A stretch of DNA of 64,000 bases, taken from contig URLF01000001.1 of the NCBI GenBank assembly GCA_900548705.1, positions 1 through 64,000 of the forward strand. Reading direction: 5' to 3'. Shown here in pieces: positions 1-9,239 of this stretch. The position numbers and the translations under genes were made by a program. Numbering within the stretch: position 1 is the stretch's first letter; each line of letters starts with the position of its first letter. This DNA comes from an uncultured Porphyromonadaceae bacterium (GTDB lineage Bacteria > Bacteroidota > Bacteroidia > Bacteroidales > Muribaculaceae). Under the pieces are notes generated by a model. That model searched no databases. It had not been told where the DNA came from and saw only the letters and a program-made list of their open reading frames with translations.

Positions 1-317
1 AATGGAATCAGCCCTAATTTTTATGCTGCTCTATAAAGTTTAGCGGACAGTAATAATTTTATATGCAAGCCACTTTAATAGTGGCAACGGTTACATTCCG
101 ATTTCACAAAACGGTACCGACAAAAAACGCATCAGGCGCCTTCCTCACGGAAAACGCCTGATTAAATTAAATCTCCTTTGTTGTAGATAAAGGGGTGGAG
201 CGAAACGCTCCGATATAACTAGGTGCAATCAGTACCTTAATAACGCGGGGCACGCAAATATTATTGTGCCTTATATGATTTTTTTTGTGATTTTTTTGTC
301 AAAAAAATCACGTAATT
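1..317. other. Gene-free left end with several hairpins
   Basis: No convincing reading frame is present. On the minus strand, downstream of purT, there are successive stem-loops: 287-297/301-311 (11 bp, A/T only), 249-253/266-270, 197-202/206-211, 175-179/189-193 and the terminator at 122-162. This may be a long 3' UTR or a small RNA read leftwards. Positions 1-110 show nothing I can name; the window edge cuts whatever lies to the left. Confidence 0.4.
122..162 (-). terminator. Rho-independent terminator
   Basis: The arms at 131-138 and 155-162 pair over 8 bp. On the minus strand the stem is followed after a few bases by six T (plus-strand A run 122-127). It would end a leftward transcript from purT or from a small RNA in 160-300. 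Confidence 0.65.
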
Positions 318-1502
318 TTATTTAACGTTGATTTTCAACGCGTTCTGAGCGCGAAGAGCTTTCTCTCGAGCCTCTTCCAATGTGCCGGCTGTCGCGAGAA
401 TCACACCCATACGGCGATGTCCTTTGATTTCAGGCTTGCCGAATATGCGCAGTTGCACACCTGGTTCAGCCAGGACATTCTCCAGATTATCGAATTCAAT
501 CTCGGTCGTGTCACCCTCGACAACAACCGCCCTTGAGCAGGAAGGCCCATAGAAGCGGATAGAATTGACCGGAAGACCGAGCAACGCGCGGGCATGGAGT
601 CCGAACTCGCTTATGTCCTGTGAAATCATTGTGACCATACCGGTGTCGTGGGGACGGGGGGAGACCTCGCTGAAAATCACATGGTCATCCTTGATGAACA
701 GCTCCACACCGAAAATACCATAACCTCCAAGGGCTTCGGTAATCTTTTTGGCGATTTCACGCGCTTCCTCAATAGCCTGCTGGCTCATCGGCTGAGGCTG
801 CCAGGATTCACGATAGTCCCCGTTTACCTGGATGTGTCCGATAGGCTCGCAGAAAGTTGTCCCGGAGACAGACCTAACGGTGAGCAGCGTGATTTCATAG
901 TCGAATTTCACGAAGCCCTCCACAATCACGCGACCGGCTCCCGCACGACCACCTTCCTGGGCTTCTTTCCATGCGGCCTCGATGTCTGCTTCCGACTTGA
1001 TGGTGGACTGTCCGTGGCCCGATGAACTCATCACCGGCTTGACCACGCAGGGAATACCGATTTCCTCCACCGCCTTGATGAATTCCTCGCGGGTATTGGC
1101 GAATCGGTAAGGGGAAGTGGGAATGCCAAGCTCCTCGGCGGCAAGGCGACGGATACCTTCTCGGTTCATTGTCAGCCAGGCAGCTTTGGCAGTAGGGGTG
1201 ACATTGTAACCTTCTTTCTCGACCTCCATCAACACCGGAGTGGCAATCGCCTCCACTTCAGGGATGATATGGTCAGGCTTTTCCTCCTTGATAACCTCAA
1301 GCAGTTTTTCACCATCCAGCATGTTGAACACGTGGCTACGGTGGGCAACCTGCATTGCGGGAGCGTTAGCATACTTGTCGCAGGCGACAACTTCAACGCC
1401 ATAACGCTGCAGCTCGATTGCGACTTCCTTTCCCAGCTCACCGCTGCCAAGCAGCAGGGCTTTCTTGCCGGAGGGGGTCATTACAGATCCAATCTTTGTC
1501 AT
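318..1502 (-). CDS. purT: Formate-dependent phosphoribosylglycinamide formyltransferase PurT
   Basis: Cytoplasmic purine synthesis enzyme that formylates GAR with formate and ATP (the folate-independent alternative to PurN). The 394 residues match the usual family length. An N-terminal nucleotide-binding fold with [11 protein letters not shown] near residue 20 is followed by an ATP-grasp domain ([15 protein letters not shown] near 150; [14 protein letters not shown] near 280) and a small C-terminal domain containing [10 protein letters not shown]. The ATG at 1502 is used; a second Met seven codons in is possible. A minus-strand -7 box lies upstream at 1563-1570. The nearest neighbour upstream is the DUF5131-like gene, on the same strand but separated by that promoter, so purT is probably transcribed alone. 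Confidence 0.95.
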   Translation of the reverse strand: MTKIGSVMTPSGKKALLLGSGELGKEVAIELQRYGVEVVACDKYANAPAMQVAHRSHVFNMLDGEKLLEVIKEEKPDHIIPEVEAIATPVLMEVEKEGYNVTPTAKAAWLTMNREGIRRLAAEELGIPTSPYRFANTREEFIKAVEEIGIPCVVKPVMSSSGHGQSTIKSEADIEAAWKEAQEGGRAGAGRVIVEGFVKFDYEITLLTVRSVSGTTFCEPIGHIQVNGDYRESWQPQPMSQQAIEEAREIAKKITEALGGYGIFGVELFIKDDHVIFSEVSPRPHDTGMVTMISQDISEFGLHARALLGLPVNSIRFYGPSCSRAVVVEGDTTEIEFDNLENVLAEPGVQLRIFGKPEIKGHRRMGVILATAGTLEEAREKALRAQNALKINVK

Positions 1503-1562
1503 CTGGTCTTGGTGGAGAAGAGGGATAGATTATGGAACAGTTAATTGATAATGATTATGGTG

Positions 1563-1570
1563 CAAAGTTA
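1563..1570 (-). promoter_or_regulatory. Probable -7 element of the purT promoter
   Basis: Minus-strand TAACTTTG matches the Bacteroidetes TAnnTTTG -7 box and lies 61 nt upstream of the purT ATG. No good -33 TTTG is seen at the expected distance. Confidence 0.5.
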
Positions 1571-1612
1571 GCAATAAACGGCGAGACACGGAAGAGTACA
1601 CCCGAAAAACAA

Positions 1613-2353
1613 TCACCGTATGACCTCATGGTCACGGGTGTTGAGACCCGCTTTCCGGGCCTGGGAATGCTGATGCTCGCGAGGTATGTGGAATCTACGT
1701 CCATCCTTTATCAGGTATGACCCTGTCTGATGAAAGCAAAACGGCACTCTTGCCTGGCGGCATTGAGCGTGGATGTCAACCACCCAATCGAAATCAAGAC
1801 ATCTGGCATATTTACCTGATTCACCTCCGACCGATACCTCCTCAATCAGTTCCGGGTTGAGATACTCCCTGAGATTCATCCTTTCGAGCATAGGGGCGAC
1901 AACCACGATGCGATGTCGCAAAGGCAACGACAGGAAAACCGGCATCCGGACATCCGCACGGTCTTGATTTTCCACAGTGCAACCGACAGCGACATTATCC
2001 CAGCCTTCACCCCAGTCGGGAGGTAGACATGCCGCGAGACGCTCAATCCTCTTTGTGAAGAAAAAGAAACGGCAATCGCTACGCTGTCGGATGATTTCCC
2101 AAATCTCATCACGCCACACATCAGCTTCCTCAATCAGGAAATCGGATGTGAAACACAATGCGAACTCAGTTCCAGCGGAATATTTCAGGTTTTTCTTCCG
2201 GTCGAGACGTAACGGGAGGTCGAAGGAAGCTGTCTTCCTAACCTCATTTGTGGGCGAGGATGCCCCGAAAGCGGCATCCTCGCGATATACATAGCAATGG
2301 CGGCAACCGGCACTGATTTTATGGCAACCGTGCCACGGATTCCACATCGGCAT
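1613..2353 (-). CDS. DUF5131-like (phage Gp37/Gp68 family) protein
   Basis: Function unknown. The protein opens MPMWNPWHGC and carries a Cys cluster GCHKISAGCRHC, resembling the WNPxxGCxxxSxGCxxCY signature of the DUF5131/phage Gp37 family, whose cysteines suggest a metal or Fe-S centre (inference). VGGESGKYAR near residue 170 and a PFCFHQTG segment also fit family patterns. The ATG at 2353 is chosen (2347 also possible) because an upstream extension would run into the SPFH gene. The 26-nt gap to the SPFH stop suggests cotranscription. Family members usually occur in phages or as free-standing genes; nothing else phage-like is nearby. Confidence 0.7.
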   Translation of the reverse strand: MPMWNPWHGCHKISAGCRHCYVYREDAAFGASSPTNEVRKTASFDLPLRLDRKKNLKYSAGTEFALCFTSDFLIEEADVWRDEIWEIIRQRSDCRFFFFTKRIERLAACLPPDWGEGWDNVAVGCTVENQDRADVRMPVFLSLPLRHRIVVVAPMLERMNLREYLNPELIEEVSVGGESGKYARCLDFDWVVDIHAQCRQARVPFCFHQTGSYLIKDGRRFHIPREHQHSQARKAGLNTRDHEVIR

Positions 2354-2379
2354 ATGTCGTTGTGTTGTAGCTGAGTCTC

Positions 2380-3327
2380 TTAGTTTGCCGAAGTGTTCAG
2401 CACCGGAGTCGCAGGCTCGTCTGAACAAAGTACAACCAACAGGTTGCTTACCATAGTGGCTTTCTGCGCGGGAGTGAAATCGGCGACGTTGTCCTTTTCA
2501 ATCTTGTCAAGAGCCATCTCGACCATGCTTACCGCACCCTCCACGATTTTCTCACGGGCGGATATGATGGCTGTAGCCTGCTGACGGCGGAGCATCACAG
2601 CGGCGATTTCGGGGGCATATGCGAGGTAATTGATTCGGGCCTCGACGACCTCCATTCCTGCGATGCCGAGACGTTCGTTGATTTTGTGTTCGAGAAGCTC
2701 GTTTATCTCCTCGCCACCACTCCGCAGGGTCAGCTCATCAGAAGAATTGTCAGTGGTGTCATATGCGAAACGGCCTGTCACTTCGCGCAAAGCGGCATCA
2801 CTCTGGATGCTGACAAAGCTCTCCAGAGCCCTCATATTAAATGTCCCGGTAGGAGATGAAGCTGAGTCGATATCAAACACCGCGCGATAGGTGTCACGGA
2901 TTTTCCAAACCAATACCATACCGATCATCACGGGGTTACCCTGTTTGTCATTGACCTTGATAGGATCGATATCCATGTTCCTCACACGCAGGGAGAGCTT
3001 GCGACGGGTGATGAAAGGATTCAGCCAATAATATCCGACCTTGTTGAATGTGCCCACATATTTGCCGAAGAAAATCATGACGCGGGCTTCGTTGGGTTCC
3101 TGCACCACATAACCCATGCATCCGAGGACAAAGAGGATGAACAAAGGCACCGACACCCCGAATGCAAGCGCGGGATTATCGTCCACGAACATCCCCATCA
3201 TCACCACGATTATTACCGGAATCAGGATGAAGGTGAAGAACAGCATAGCGAAACCGGGAATCGCCCAGCTTGAATAGGAGGTCTCTTTCAGTTCATGAAA
3301 GGTCCCGGGATTGTCATTTGTTGTCAT
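2380..3327 (-). CDS. SPFH/Band 7 domain membrane protein
   Basis: Membrane-anchored stomatin/prohibitin/flotillin-type scaffold of 315 residues. Two hydrophobic segments lie near residues 22-45 and 54-73. These are followed by an SPFH core (GYVVQEPNEARVMIFFGKYVG from about 72, then the LRVRNMDIDPIKVNDKQGNP strand) and a helical stretch rich in Ala/Glu (LRRQQATAIISAREKIVEGA) typical of SPFH oligomerisation. The C-terminal tail, with DFTPAQKATMVSNLLVVLCS, is the form seen in Bacteroidales copies. It starts 12 nt after murU and precedes the DUF5131-like gene, so it is probably the third gene of the AmgK-RapZ operon. Substrate and partners are unknown; a role in organising the envelope is inferred only from the family. 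Confidence 0.85.
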   Translation of the reverse strand: MTTNDNPGTFHELKETSYSSWAIPGFAMLFFTFILIPVIIVVMMGMFVDDNPALAFGVSVPLFILFVLGCMGYVVQEPNEARVMIFFGKYVGTFNKVGYYWLNPFITRRKLSLRVRNMDIDPIKVNDKQGNPVMIGMVLVWKIRDTYRAVFDIDSASSPTGTFNMRALESFVSIQSDAALREVTGRFAYDTTDNSSDELTLRSGGEEINELLEHKINERLGIAGMEVVEARINYLAYAPEIAAVMLRRQQATAIISAREKIVEGAVSMVEMALDKIEKDNVADFTPAQKATMVSNLLVVLCSDEPATPVLNTSAN

Positions 3328-3339
3328 AGCTAACAGTAT

Positions 3340-4110
3340 TTATGGTTGTTTTGTATTGTCACAGATTGCTTTTTCCGCAGCCGCCAACTTCTCAGATGAG
3401 CCGACATCAAACCATCTGAAGCCCTCGGGGAGCAGATAACGCCGGATGTCAAGCCGACGGAGCATTGCCAGATAAAAAGGCACTATTGAGAATGGTTTGA
3501 CCTCTCCACCGGCATACTCCTCCAACAGAGGGAAAACCGCAGGACTGACAATATGGATGCCATCAAAAGGGGAGGAGTCGGTCACCTGAGTTGGCACGAA
3601 ACCCTGAGGTTTCAGCTCCCCCGTGGCCCTATTCTCCCAACCTGCCAGACGATTGTCGGAAGTGTCGAAATACAGGGCGCGGGATGAATGACGACGGCTG
3701 CACAGCAATGTCACATCAGCTCCGCTCTCCATATGATTGGCCAGCATCTTACCAAGAGGAAGGTCGGTAAGGATGTCGACGTTATGAAGCAATATCGGTT
3801 CATAAGAGCCGCTTGCGAGCAATAACCCGCGAGCCTTAAGCAGTCCTCCGCCCGTGTCAAGAAGGCAATCCGTTTCATCACTGATTTTTATATCCAGGCC
3901 GAAATTACGGTTATCCCGCAGGAAATCGGTAATCTGAGCCGCGAAATGGTGGACATTGACCACGATTTCGGTCACTCCCGCATCGGCTACATTCTCAATG
4001 ACGCGCTGCAACATCGGTTTGCCACAGACCGGCACAAGAGCCTTAGGATGCTCAAGGGTGAATGGTTTAAGCCGGGTTCCCAGTCCGGCGGCAAATATCA
4101 TCGCTTTCAT
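3340..4110 (-). CDS. murU: MurNAc-1-phosphate uridylyltransferase-like nucleotidyltransferase
   Basis: NTP-transferase of 256 residues. The N-terminus MIFAAGLGTRLKPFT carries the GxGTRLxP nucleotide loop, followed by KALVPVCGKPM; HNVDIL near residue 115 supplies the metal-binding Asp. The size and the upstream AmgK-like kinase indicate MurU, which makes UDP-MurNAc from MurNAc-1-P in cell-wall recycling, bypassing de novo synthesis. Its ATG overlaps the stop of the kinase gene by one base (TAATG type), so the two are translationally coupled. A general sugar-1-P nucleotidyltransferase (GlmU/RfbA-like) is the alternative; the context favours MurU. Confidence 0.85.
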   Translation of the reverse strand: MKAMIFAAGLGTRLKPFTLEHPKALVPVCGKPMLQRVIENVADAGVTEIVVNVHHFAAQITDFLRDNRNFGLDIKISDETDCLLDTGGGLLKARGLLLASGSYEPILLHNVDILTDLPLGKMLANHMESGADVTLLCSRRHSSRALYFDTSDNRLAGWENRATGELKPQGFVPTQVTDSSPFDGIHIVSPAVFPLLEEYAGGEVKPFSIVPFYLAMLRRLDIRRYLLPEGFRWFDVGSSEKLAAAEKAICDNTKQP

Positions 4111-5690
4111 TACTCGCCGGTTTTATAAGTTTTCTGAGGGTCGCGCAGAAATGAATCGAATTCCACTGTCACCTCCTTTGCGGGTAATTCCTCTGCAATA
4201 CCCTGTTCGCGATGGGTCAGCAATACCCTGACTCCATATTTGTCATTGAGATGTCTCGCGATTGCATCCGCTGAATATACCGAACGGTGCTGTCCTCCGG
4301 TACATCCGAAATTGACCGCGAGGTCAGTAAACCCTCGTTGGAGGTAACGCTCCACCGACGCGTCAACAAGTCGCTCGCACTCGGCAATGAACGGCTGTAT
4401 CTCCCCATCCTCTTCCAGAAACTCCCTGACGGATCCGTCAAGTCCGGTCTGCTTTTTGTATGGCTCATACCGTCCTGGGTTGTGGGGCGCACGACAATCA
4501 AACACAAATCCACCTCCATTGCCCGACGGGTCGGCAGGAATCCCCTTTTTGAAAGAGAAACTTGTTACCCTGACAGTCAGCGGATTCTCCGTAGGGAGAA
4601 GATGGTGGAGATGTTTCGTCCGCTGTCGTTCTACTGCATCTTGTCCAAAACGCTGTTGTAACCTTACGGCCAGTTCAGCAATCACCGGGAAGCTTTCCCT
4701 GAGACTGTAGTTCTCAAAAACTTTAGCCAGATTGTCAACTCCGGCCGGAACGGATTCAAGGAAATGTGGTTTGCGTTCAACCCACCCTCGGAATCCATAC
4801 GCTCCTAATGTCTGGAGAATGCGGAACAGGACGAATACAGGCAGTTTGGAACGGAACTTCTCCTGGTCGAAAGAGTAATCAAGTGATGCCATCTCCTTGA
4901 CATAGACCTCGATGAGACTTTCTTTCAGCCAGTCAGGATAATGGGCCTTGGCCTGCCACAGGAAGGACGCGACATCATAGGCTCCGGGGCCACGGCGACC
5001 TCCCTGGAAATCAATGACGGTAAGGCGACCGTCATCCCCGACCATTATGTTGCGGCTCTGGAAATCGCGCACCATAAATGTCGCACAACTGGATTTATCT
5101 TGGAGCAGCAGCCCCTCCATCCGGTCAAATTCATTCTGGAGCGCCTGCTCATCGAATTCAAGTCCGGAGGGCTTCAGAAAACAATATTTGAAATAATTCA
5201 AATCCCAGCGGACAAGCCTTTCATCCATCTCCTCGCAAGGATAACACTTACTGAAATCCATATCTTTCCCACCCAGATACTGAACACGGGCAAGAATCCT
5301 CATTGACTCTTCAAGAAGAGTAAGGTCTTGAGGATGGTAATTCCCGGAATCTCGCGCAGGGGCCAAGGCGGAGAACAGGTCTCTGTCACCAGCCCATGTC
5401 TGCAAATACATCGTTCCGTCGACGGATACCTCCAAGACCTCCGGCACAGGCAGATGGCATTTTCCTCCCAAATGATTGGAAAGAGCTATAAACGCACGGT
5501 TCTCCAAAACATCATCACCGGATGTAGCGGCAATCGGCTTGCCCGTTTCATCTTCCACCCGATAATACCTGCGGTTGGAACCGGCTCCCGCCAACGGGAG
5601 GACTTTCCCAGGAGGATTGCCGAACCTCCGGATATATAAATCACTGATTTTGTCCATGTCGGTCGCCCGACCATTGGTTTTGTCTGACAT
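4110..5690 (-). CDS. AmgK-like sugar kinase fused to a RapZ C-terminal domain
   Basis: A 526-residue two-domain protein. Residues 15-345 form an aminoglycoside-phosphotransferase-fold kinase: AGAGSNRRYYRV near 34-45, the catalytic loop VRDFQSRNIMV with Asp209 and Asn214, and the metal-binding VIDFQ with Asp227. With murU directly downstream this fits AmgK, the anomeric MurNAc/GlcNAc kinase of peptidoglycan recycling. Residues 371-498 match the C-terminal domain of the RNase adapter RapZ (SFSFKKGIP, VFDCRAPHNP, QTGLD, FGCTGGQHRS at 461-470). In E. coli that domain binds glucosamine-6-phosphate and RNA-decay partners. The N-terminal P-loop kinase domain of RapZ is replaced here by the sugar kinase. 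Met12 is an alternative start. The kinase assignment is firm; the role of the RapZ part is open. Confidence 0.88.
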   Translation of the reverse strand: MSDKTNGRATDMDKISDLYIRRFGNPPGKVLPLAGAGSNRRYYRVEDETGKPIAATSGDDVLENRAFIALSNHLGGKCHLPVPEVLEVSVDGTMYLQTWAGDRDLFSALAPARDSGNYHPQDLTLLEESMRILARVQYLGGKDMDFSKCYPCEEMDERLVRWDLNYFKYCFLKPSGLEFDEQALQNEFDRMEGLLLQDKSSCATFMVRDFQSRNIMVGDDGRLTVIDFQGGRRGPGAYDVASFLWQAKAHYPDWLKESLIEVYVKEMASLDYSFDQEKFRSKLPVFVLFRILQTLGAYGFRGWVERKPHFLESVPAGVDNLAKVFENYSLRESFPVIAELAVRLQQRFGQDAVERQRTKHLHHLLPTENPLTVRVTSFSFKKGIPADPSGNGGGFVFDCRAPHNPGRYEPYKKQTGLDGSVREFLEEDGEIQPFIAECERLVDASVERYLQRGFTDLAVNFGCTGGQHRSVYSADAIARHLNDKYGVRVLLTHREQGIAEELPAKEVTVEFDSFLRDPQKTYKTGE

Positions 5691-5709
5691 TTTCTTTATT
5701 ATATATCTG

Positions 5710-5717
5710 CAAATTTA
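5710..5717 (-). promoter_or_regulatory. Probable -7 element for the AmgK-RapZ operon
   Basis: Minus-strand TAAATTTG lies 20 nt upstream of the ATG at 5690. The leader would be very short, which leaves room for the alternative Met12 start. No clear -33 box is seen. Confidence 0.4.
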
Positions 5718-5799
5718 GCTATTTTCATCGGTTCCCACCCCCTGCGAGTCACGGATTTTTCGTAACTTCGCGGAAAAATCCACGATACCATATCACCGT

Positions 5800-6909
5800 A
5801 TGGCAGAAAACACCCTTCTTGACCGCCTCGACGGCATAGAATCACGCTTCGAGGAGGTTTCCACTCTGATAACCGACCCGGCTGTAATCGCCGACATGAA
5901 GCGCTATGTGCGCCTCAATAAGGAATACAAAGACCTTGAACGTCTGACCGCAGCCACACGCCGTTACCGGTCGCTGATTGACAATATCGCCGAATCCAAG
6001 GAGATACTTGAGACCGAGAATGACGATGAGATGCGTTCGATGGCCCGCGAACAGCTTGACGAGGCCAACGCAGCCCTTCCGTTGCTTGAGGAGGAAATCA
6101 AGATCATGCTTATTCCCGCAGACCCGGAGGATGGCAAAAACGCCATCGTGGAAATCCGTGGTGGCACCGGTGGCGACGAGGCGGCACTCTTCGCCGGAGA
6201 CCTTTTCAAGATGTATTCCAAATATTGCGAATCCAAGGGGTGGCAGGTTGCCGTCACAAGCTTCTCCGAGGGTACCGCCGGCGGTTTCAAGGAGATTGTC
6301 TTCGCAGTCACAGGAGACAACGTTTACGGCACCCTGAAATATGAAAGCGGGGTACATCGTGTGCAACGCGTGCCTGCCACGGAGACCCAGGGGCGCGTGC
6401 ATACCTCGGCAGCCACTGTCGCCGTATTACCCGAGGCCGAGGCTTTCGACGTGGAAATCAATGAAGGTGAAATCAAATGGGAGACCTTCCGAAGCGGAGG
6501 AGCGGGTGGCCAGAACGTCAACAAGGTCGAATCCGGGGTGCGCCTGCGATATATGTGGCGCAATCCGGTCACAGGCCAGACCGACGAGATTCTTATCGAA
6601 TGTACCGAGACCCGCGACCAACCCAAGAACAAGGAACGTGCCCTGAGTCGTCTGCGCACATATATCTATGACCGCGAACATCAGAAATATGTCGATGATA
6701 TCGCCTCGCGCCGCAAGACGCTGGTCTCTACCGGTGACCGTTCAGCAAAGATCCGCACCTACAATTTCCCGCAGGGACGTATCACCGACCATCGTATCAA
6801 CTACACCATCTACAACCTCCAGGCATTCATCGATGGCGATATCCAGGATTGCATCGACCATCTGATTATCGCGGAAAACGCCGAAAAGCTAAAGGATGCC
6901 GAACTCTGA
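5800..6909 (+). CDS. prfA: Peptide chain release factor 1
   Basis: Class I release factor recognising UAA/UAG, acting at the ribosomal A site. It has 369 residues, the normal length. The codon-reading motif Pro-Ala-Thr lies in RVPATETQGRVHTSAATVAVLPE near residue 190 (RF1 type, not the Ser-Pro-Phe of RF2), and the peptidyl-tRNA hydrolysis motif GGQ lies in RSGGAGGQNVNKVESGV near 235. The C-terminal block GDRSAKIRTYNFPQGRITDHR is RF1-typical. A TAACTTCG -7-like box is at 5763-5770. It is followed 59 nt later by pyrF on the same strand. Confidence 0.97.
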   Translation: MAENTLLDRLDGIESRFEEVSTLITDPAVIADMKRYVRLNKEYKDLERLTAATRRYRSLIDNIAESKEILETENDDEMRSMAREQLDEANAALPLLEEEIKIMLIPADPEDGKNAIVEIRGGTGGDEAALFAGDLFKMYSKYCESKGWQVAVTSFSEGTAGGFKEIVFAVTGDNVYGTLKYESGVHRVQRVPATETQGRVHTSAATVAVLPEAEAFDVEINEGEIKWETFRSGGAGGQNVNKVESGVRLRYMWRNPVTGQTDEILIECTETRDQPKNKERALSRLRTYIYDREHQKYVDDIASRRKTLVSTGDRSAKIRTYNFPQGRITDHRINYTIYNLQAFIDGDIQDCIDHLIIAENAEKLKDAEL

Positions 6910-6968
6910 CAATAGACCGTTGCCGGTCGCTTAATCAAACAGCATAAACCAATACACAATTATATCAT

Positions 6969-7814
6969 ATGACAAGACAGGAAATCATCGACCACATCAA
7001 GGAGAAACGCTCATTCCTCTGTGTGGGACTCGATTCCGACATCAAAAAGATGCCGCAATGGCTCGTGGAAGAAGCCGGAGGTGACACCTACAAGGCTTTG
7101 ATGACATTCAACAAGGCAATCATCGATGCCACAGCTCCCTACTGCGTCGCTTACAAGCCCAATACCGCTTTTTATGAAGCATTTGGTGCAGAAGGCTGGA
7201 AAGCCCTTGCCGACACCATCGCGTATATCCGCGAGAACCATCCCCGCCATTTCGTCATCGCAGACGCCAAGCGCGGAGACATCGGCAACACATCGGCGAT
7301 GTATGCCCGTGCGTTCTTCAACGACCTCAAGGCCGATGCCCTCACTGTTGCTCCTTATATGGGAGAGGATAGCGTGAAGCCGTTCCTCGGCTATGAAGGG
7401 AAGTGGGTGATTCTGCTCGCCCTGACCTCCAACAAGGGAAGTATGGATTTCCAGCTCATCCGCGACGAGAATGGCAATCGCCTGTTTGAAAATGTGATAA
7501 GCAAATCACAGACATGGGGCTCCACCGACGAAATCATGTATGTGGTCGGTGCCACTCGCGGCCAGATGTTCGAGGATATCCGCGCTGTCGCACCCGACAA
7601 TTTCCTGCTTGTGCCCGGAGTCGGCGCACAGGGGGGAAGCCTTGAGGAGGTTTGCCGATATGGTATGACCGACGATTGCGGACTGCTGGTCAACTCTTCA
7701 CGCGCCATAATCTATGCCTCATCCGAGAGGAACTTCGCCGAAGCTGCCGGAGAAGCCGCCAAGGCAGTAGCCGCCGAGATGAAAGGATTTCTTGCCACTT
7801 ATAGCAAAATTTAA
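6969..7814 (+). CDS. pyrF: Orotidine 5'-phosphate decarboxylase (long, type 2)
   Basis: Decarboxylates OMP to UMP, the last step of de novo pyrimidine synthesis. The protein has 281 residues, the longer bacterial group with ODCase signature [19 protein letters not shown] (catalytic Lys and Asp residues) near 92-110. [14 protein letters not shown] at the N-terminus and the phosphate-binding [11 protein letters not shown] and [12 protein letters not shown] segments are intact. It probably shares a transcript with prfA upstream; the pgk promoter follows the stop by about 10-35 nt. Confidence 0.96.
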   Translation: MTRQEIIDHIKEKRSFLCVGLDSDIKKMPQWLVEEAGGDTYKALMTFNKAIIDATAPYCVAYKPNTAFYEAFGAEGWKALADTIAYIRENHPRHFVIADAKRGDIGNTSAMYARAFFNDLKADALTVAPYMGEDSVKPFLGYEGKWVILLALTSNKGSMDFQLIRDENGNRLFENVISKSQTWGSTDEIMYVVGATRGQMFEDIRAVAPDNFLLVPGVGAQGGSLEEVCRYGMTDDCGLLVNSSRAIIYASSERNFAEAAGEAAKAVAAEMKGFLATYSKI

Positions 7815-7824
7815 CGCACGAGGT

Positions 7825-7856
7825 TTCACCGCTTCACCGAAAAAGGCTATATTTGT
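7825..7856 (+). promoter_or_regulatory. pgk promoter
   Basis: TATATTTG at 7849-7856 (-7) with TTTC at 7825-7828 (-33) 20 nt upstream. Transcription would begin near 7863, which excludes a start codon before about 7870 and supports the pgk ATG at 7910. Confidence 0.7.
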
Positions 7857-7909
7857 TGGCTGAAAACAAAAACGAGAAATTTAAACCCAAACATATCAAA
7901 TCATCAATC

Positions 7910-9157
7910 ATGAAACTCGACGATTACAATTTTGCCGGTAAAAAGGCCATTGTCCGCGTTGACTTCAACGTGCCTCTGGATGAGAACGGCAACATCACCG
8001 ACGACACCCGTATCCGTGGCGCTCTCCCCACCCTCAAGAAAATCCTTGAGGCCGGTGGCAGCCTGATCATAATGTCCCATATGGGCAAACCCAAGGGTAA
8101 AGTAAACCCCAAACTCTCCCTGATTCAGATCAAGGACGCTGTGGCCAAGGCTCTCGGTCGCGACGTGAAGTTTGCTCCCGACTGTGCTGACGCATCCGAG
8201 GCAGCCGCAAACCTGCAGCCCGGTGAAGTCCTGCTCCTCGAGAACCTCCGCTTCTATCCCGAAGAGGAAGGCAAGCCCGTAGGTATCGACAAGGAAGATC
8301 CCGCATACGAGGCTGCCAAGAAGGAGATGAAGGAGAAGCAGAAAGAATTCTCCAAGAAACTCGCTTCCTACGCAGATGTTTATGTGAACGACGCATTCGG
8401 TACCGCTCACCGCAAGCACGCTTCCACCGCTGTCATCGCCGACTACTTCAAGCCCGAAGACAAGATGCTCGGCTACCTGATGGAGAAGGAGGTTGACGCC
8501 GTTGACAAAATCCTCAGCGACATCAAGCGTCCTTTCACCGCCATCATGGGTGGTTCGAAAGTGTCGACCAAAATCGGCATCATCGAAAACCTTATGGACA
8601 AGGTTGATAACCTTATCCTCTGCGGTGGTATGACCTATACCTTCGCCAAGGCACAGGGTGGCAAAGTCGGTGACTCTCTCTGCGAGAACGACAAGCTCGA
8701 CCTGGCCCGCGACATTATGAAGAAAGCCCAGGAAAAGGGTGTCAACCTCGTGCTTGGTGTGGACTGCGTTGCAGCCGACGCTTTCAAGAACGACGCCAAT
8801 ACCCAGATCTGCTCGGTAATGGATGTCCCCGACGGATGGGAAGGTGTTGACGCAGGTCCCGAGACCCGCAAAATTTTCGCCGATGCCATCAAGGGTGCCA
8901 AGACCATCCTCTGGAACGGTCCTGCCGGCGTATTTGAATTCGACAACTTCGCTGCCGGTTCACGCGCTATCGCCGAAGCTATCGTGGAGGCCACCAACAA
9001 CGGTGCATTCTCTCTCGTAGGCGGCGGTGACTCAGTGGCATGTGTCAACAAGTTCGGTCTCGCTGATGAAGTCAGCTACGTCTCCACCGGTGGCGGCGCA
9101 CTCCTCGAAGCCATCGAAGGCAAGATTCTCCCCGGTATCGCAGCCGTCAAGGGCTGA
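7910..9157 (+). CDS. pgk: Phosphoglycerate kinase
   Basis: Glycolytic enzyme making ATP and 3-phosphoglycerate from 1,3-bisphosphoglycerate. It has 415 residues from the ATG at 7910, which begins [20 protein letters not shown], the conserved PGK N-terminus. Upstream in-frame codons lie within the promoter. The substrate loop [19 protein letters not shown], the hinge with [21 protein letters not shown], the nucleotide site WNGPAGVFE and the final [17 protein letters not shown] are all present. An insertion of about 20 residues with a Lys/Glu-rich helix near 140-165 is common in Bacteroidetes PGKs. A bidirectional terminator follows at 9171. Confidence 0.97.
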   Translation: MKLDDYNFAGKKAIVRVDFNVPLDENGNITDDTRIRGALPTLKKILEAGGSLIIMSHMGKPKGKVNPKLSLIQIKDAVAKALGRDVKFAPDCADASEAAANLQPGEVLLLENLRFYPEEEGKPVGIDKEDPAYEAAKKEMKEKQKEFSKKLASYADVYVNDAFGTAHRKHASTAVIADYFKPEDKMLGYLMEKEVDAVDKILSDIKRPFTAIMGGSKVSTKIGIIENLMDKVDNLILCGGMTYTFAKAQGGKVGDSLCENDKLDLARDIMKKAQEKGVNLVLGVDCVAADAFKNDANTQICSVMDVPDGWEGVDAGPETRKIFADAIKGAKTILWNGPAGVFEFDNFAAGSRAIAEAIVEATNNGAFSLVGGGDSVACVNKFGLADEVSYVSTGGGALLEAIEGKILPGIAAVKG

Positions 9158-9170
9158 TAGATAAACCATA

Positions 9171-9218
9171 AACCATAAAGGAGACCGGAATCATTCGATT
9201 CCGGCCTCCTTTATGGTT
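9171..9218. terminator. Bidirectional terminator between pgk and the ROK kinase gene
   Basis: A 21-nt arm at 9171-9191 pairs with 9198-9218 with a single mismatch around a 6-nt loop. It lies between the convergent ends of pgk and the ROK gene. The inner arms (ggag.ccgg) are G+C-rich. Confidence 0.8.
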
Positions 9219-9239
9219 TATCGCGTCAATTACGATTTT

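Noticed and set aside
1..120. End of an insertion sequence or a tRNA/rRNA gene
   Set aside because: No cloverleaf, no rRNA-like stretch and no terminal inverted repeat or transposase fragment can be supported from these bases.
7853..7909. N-terminal extension of phosphoglycerate kinase
   Set aside because: These codons overlap the -7 box and the expected transcription start; family similarity begins at 7910.
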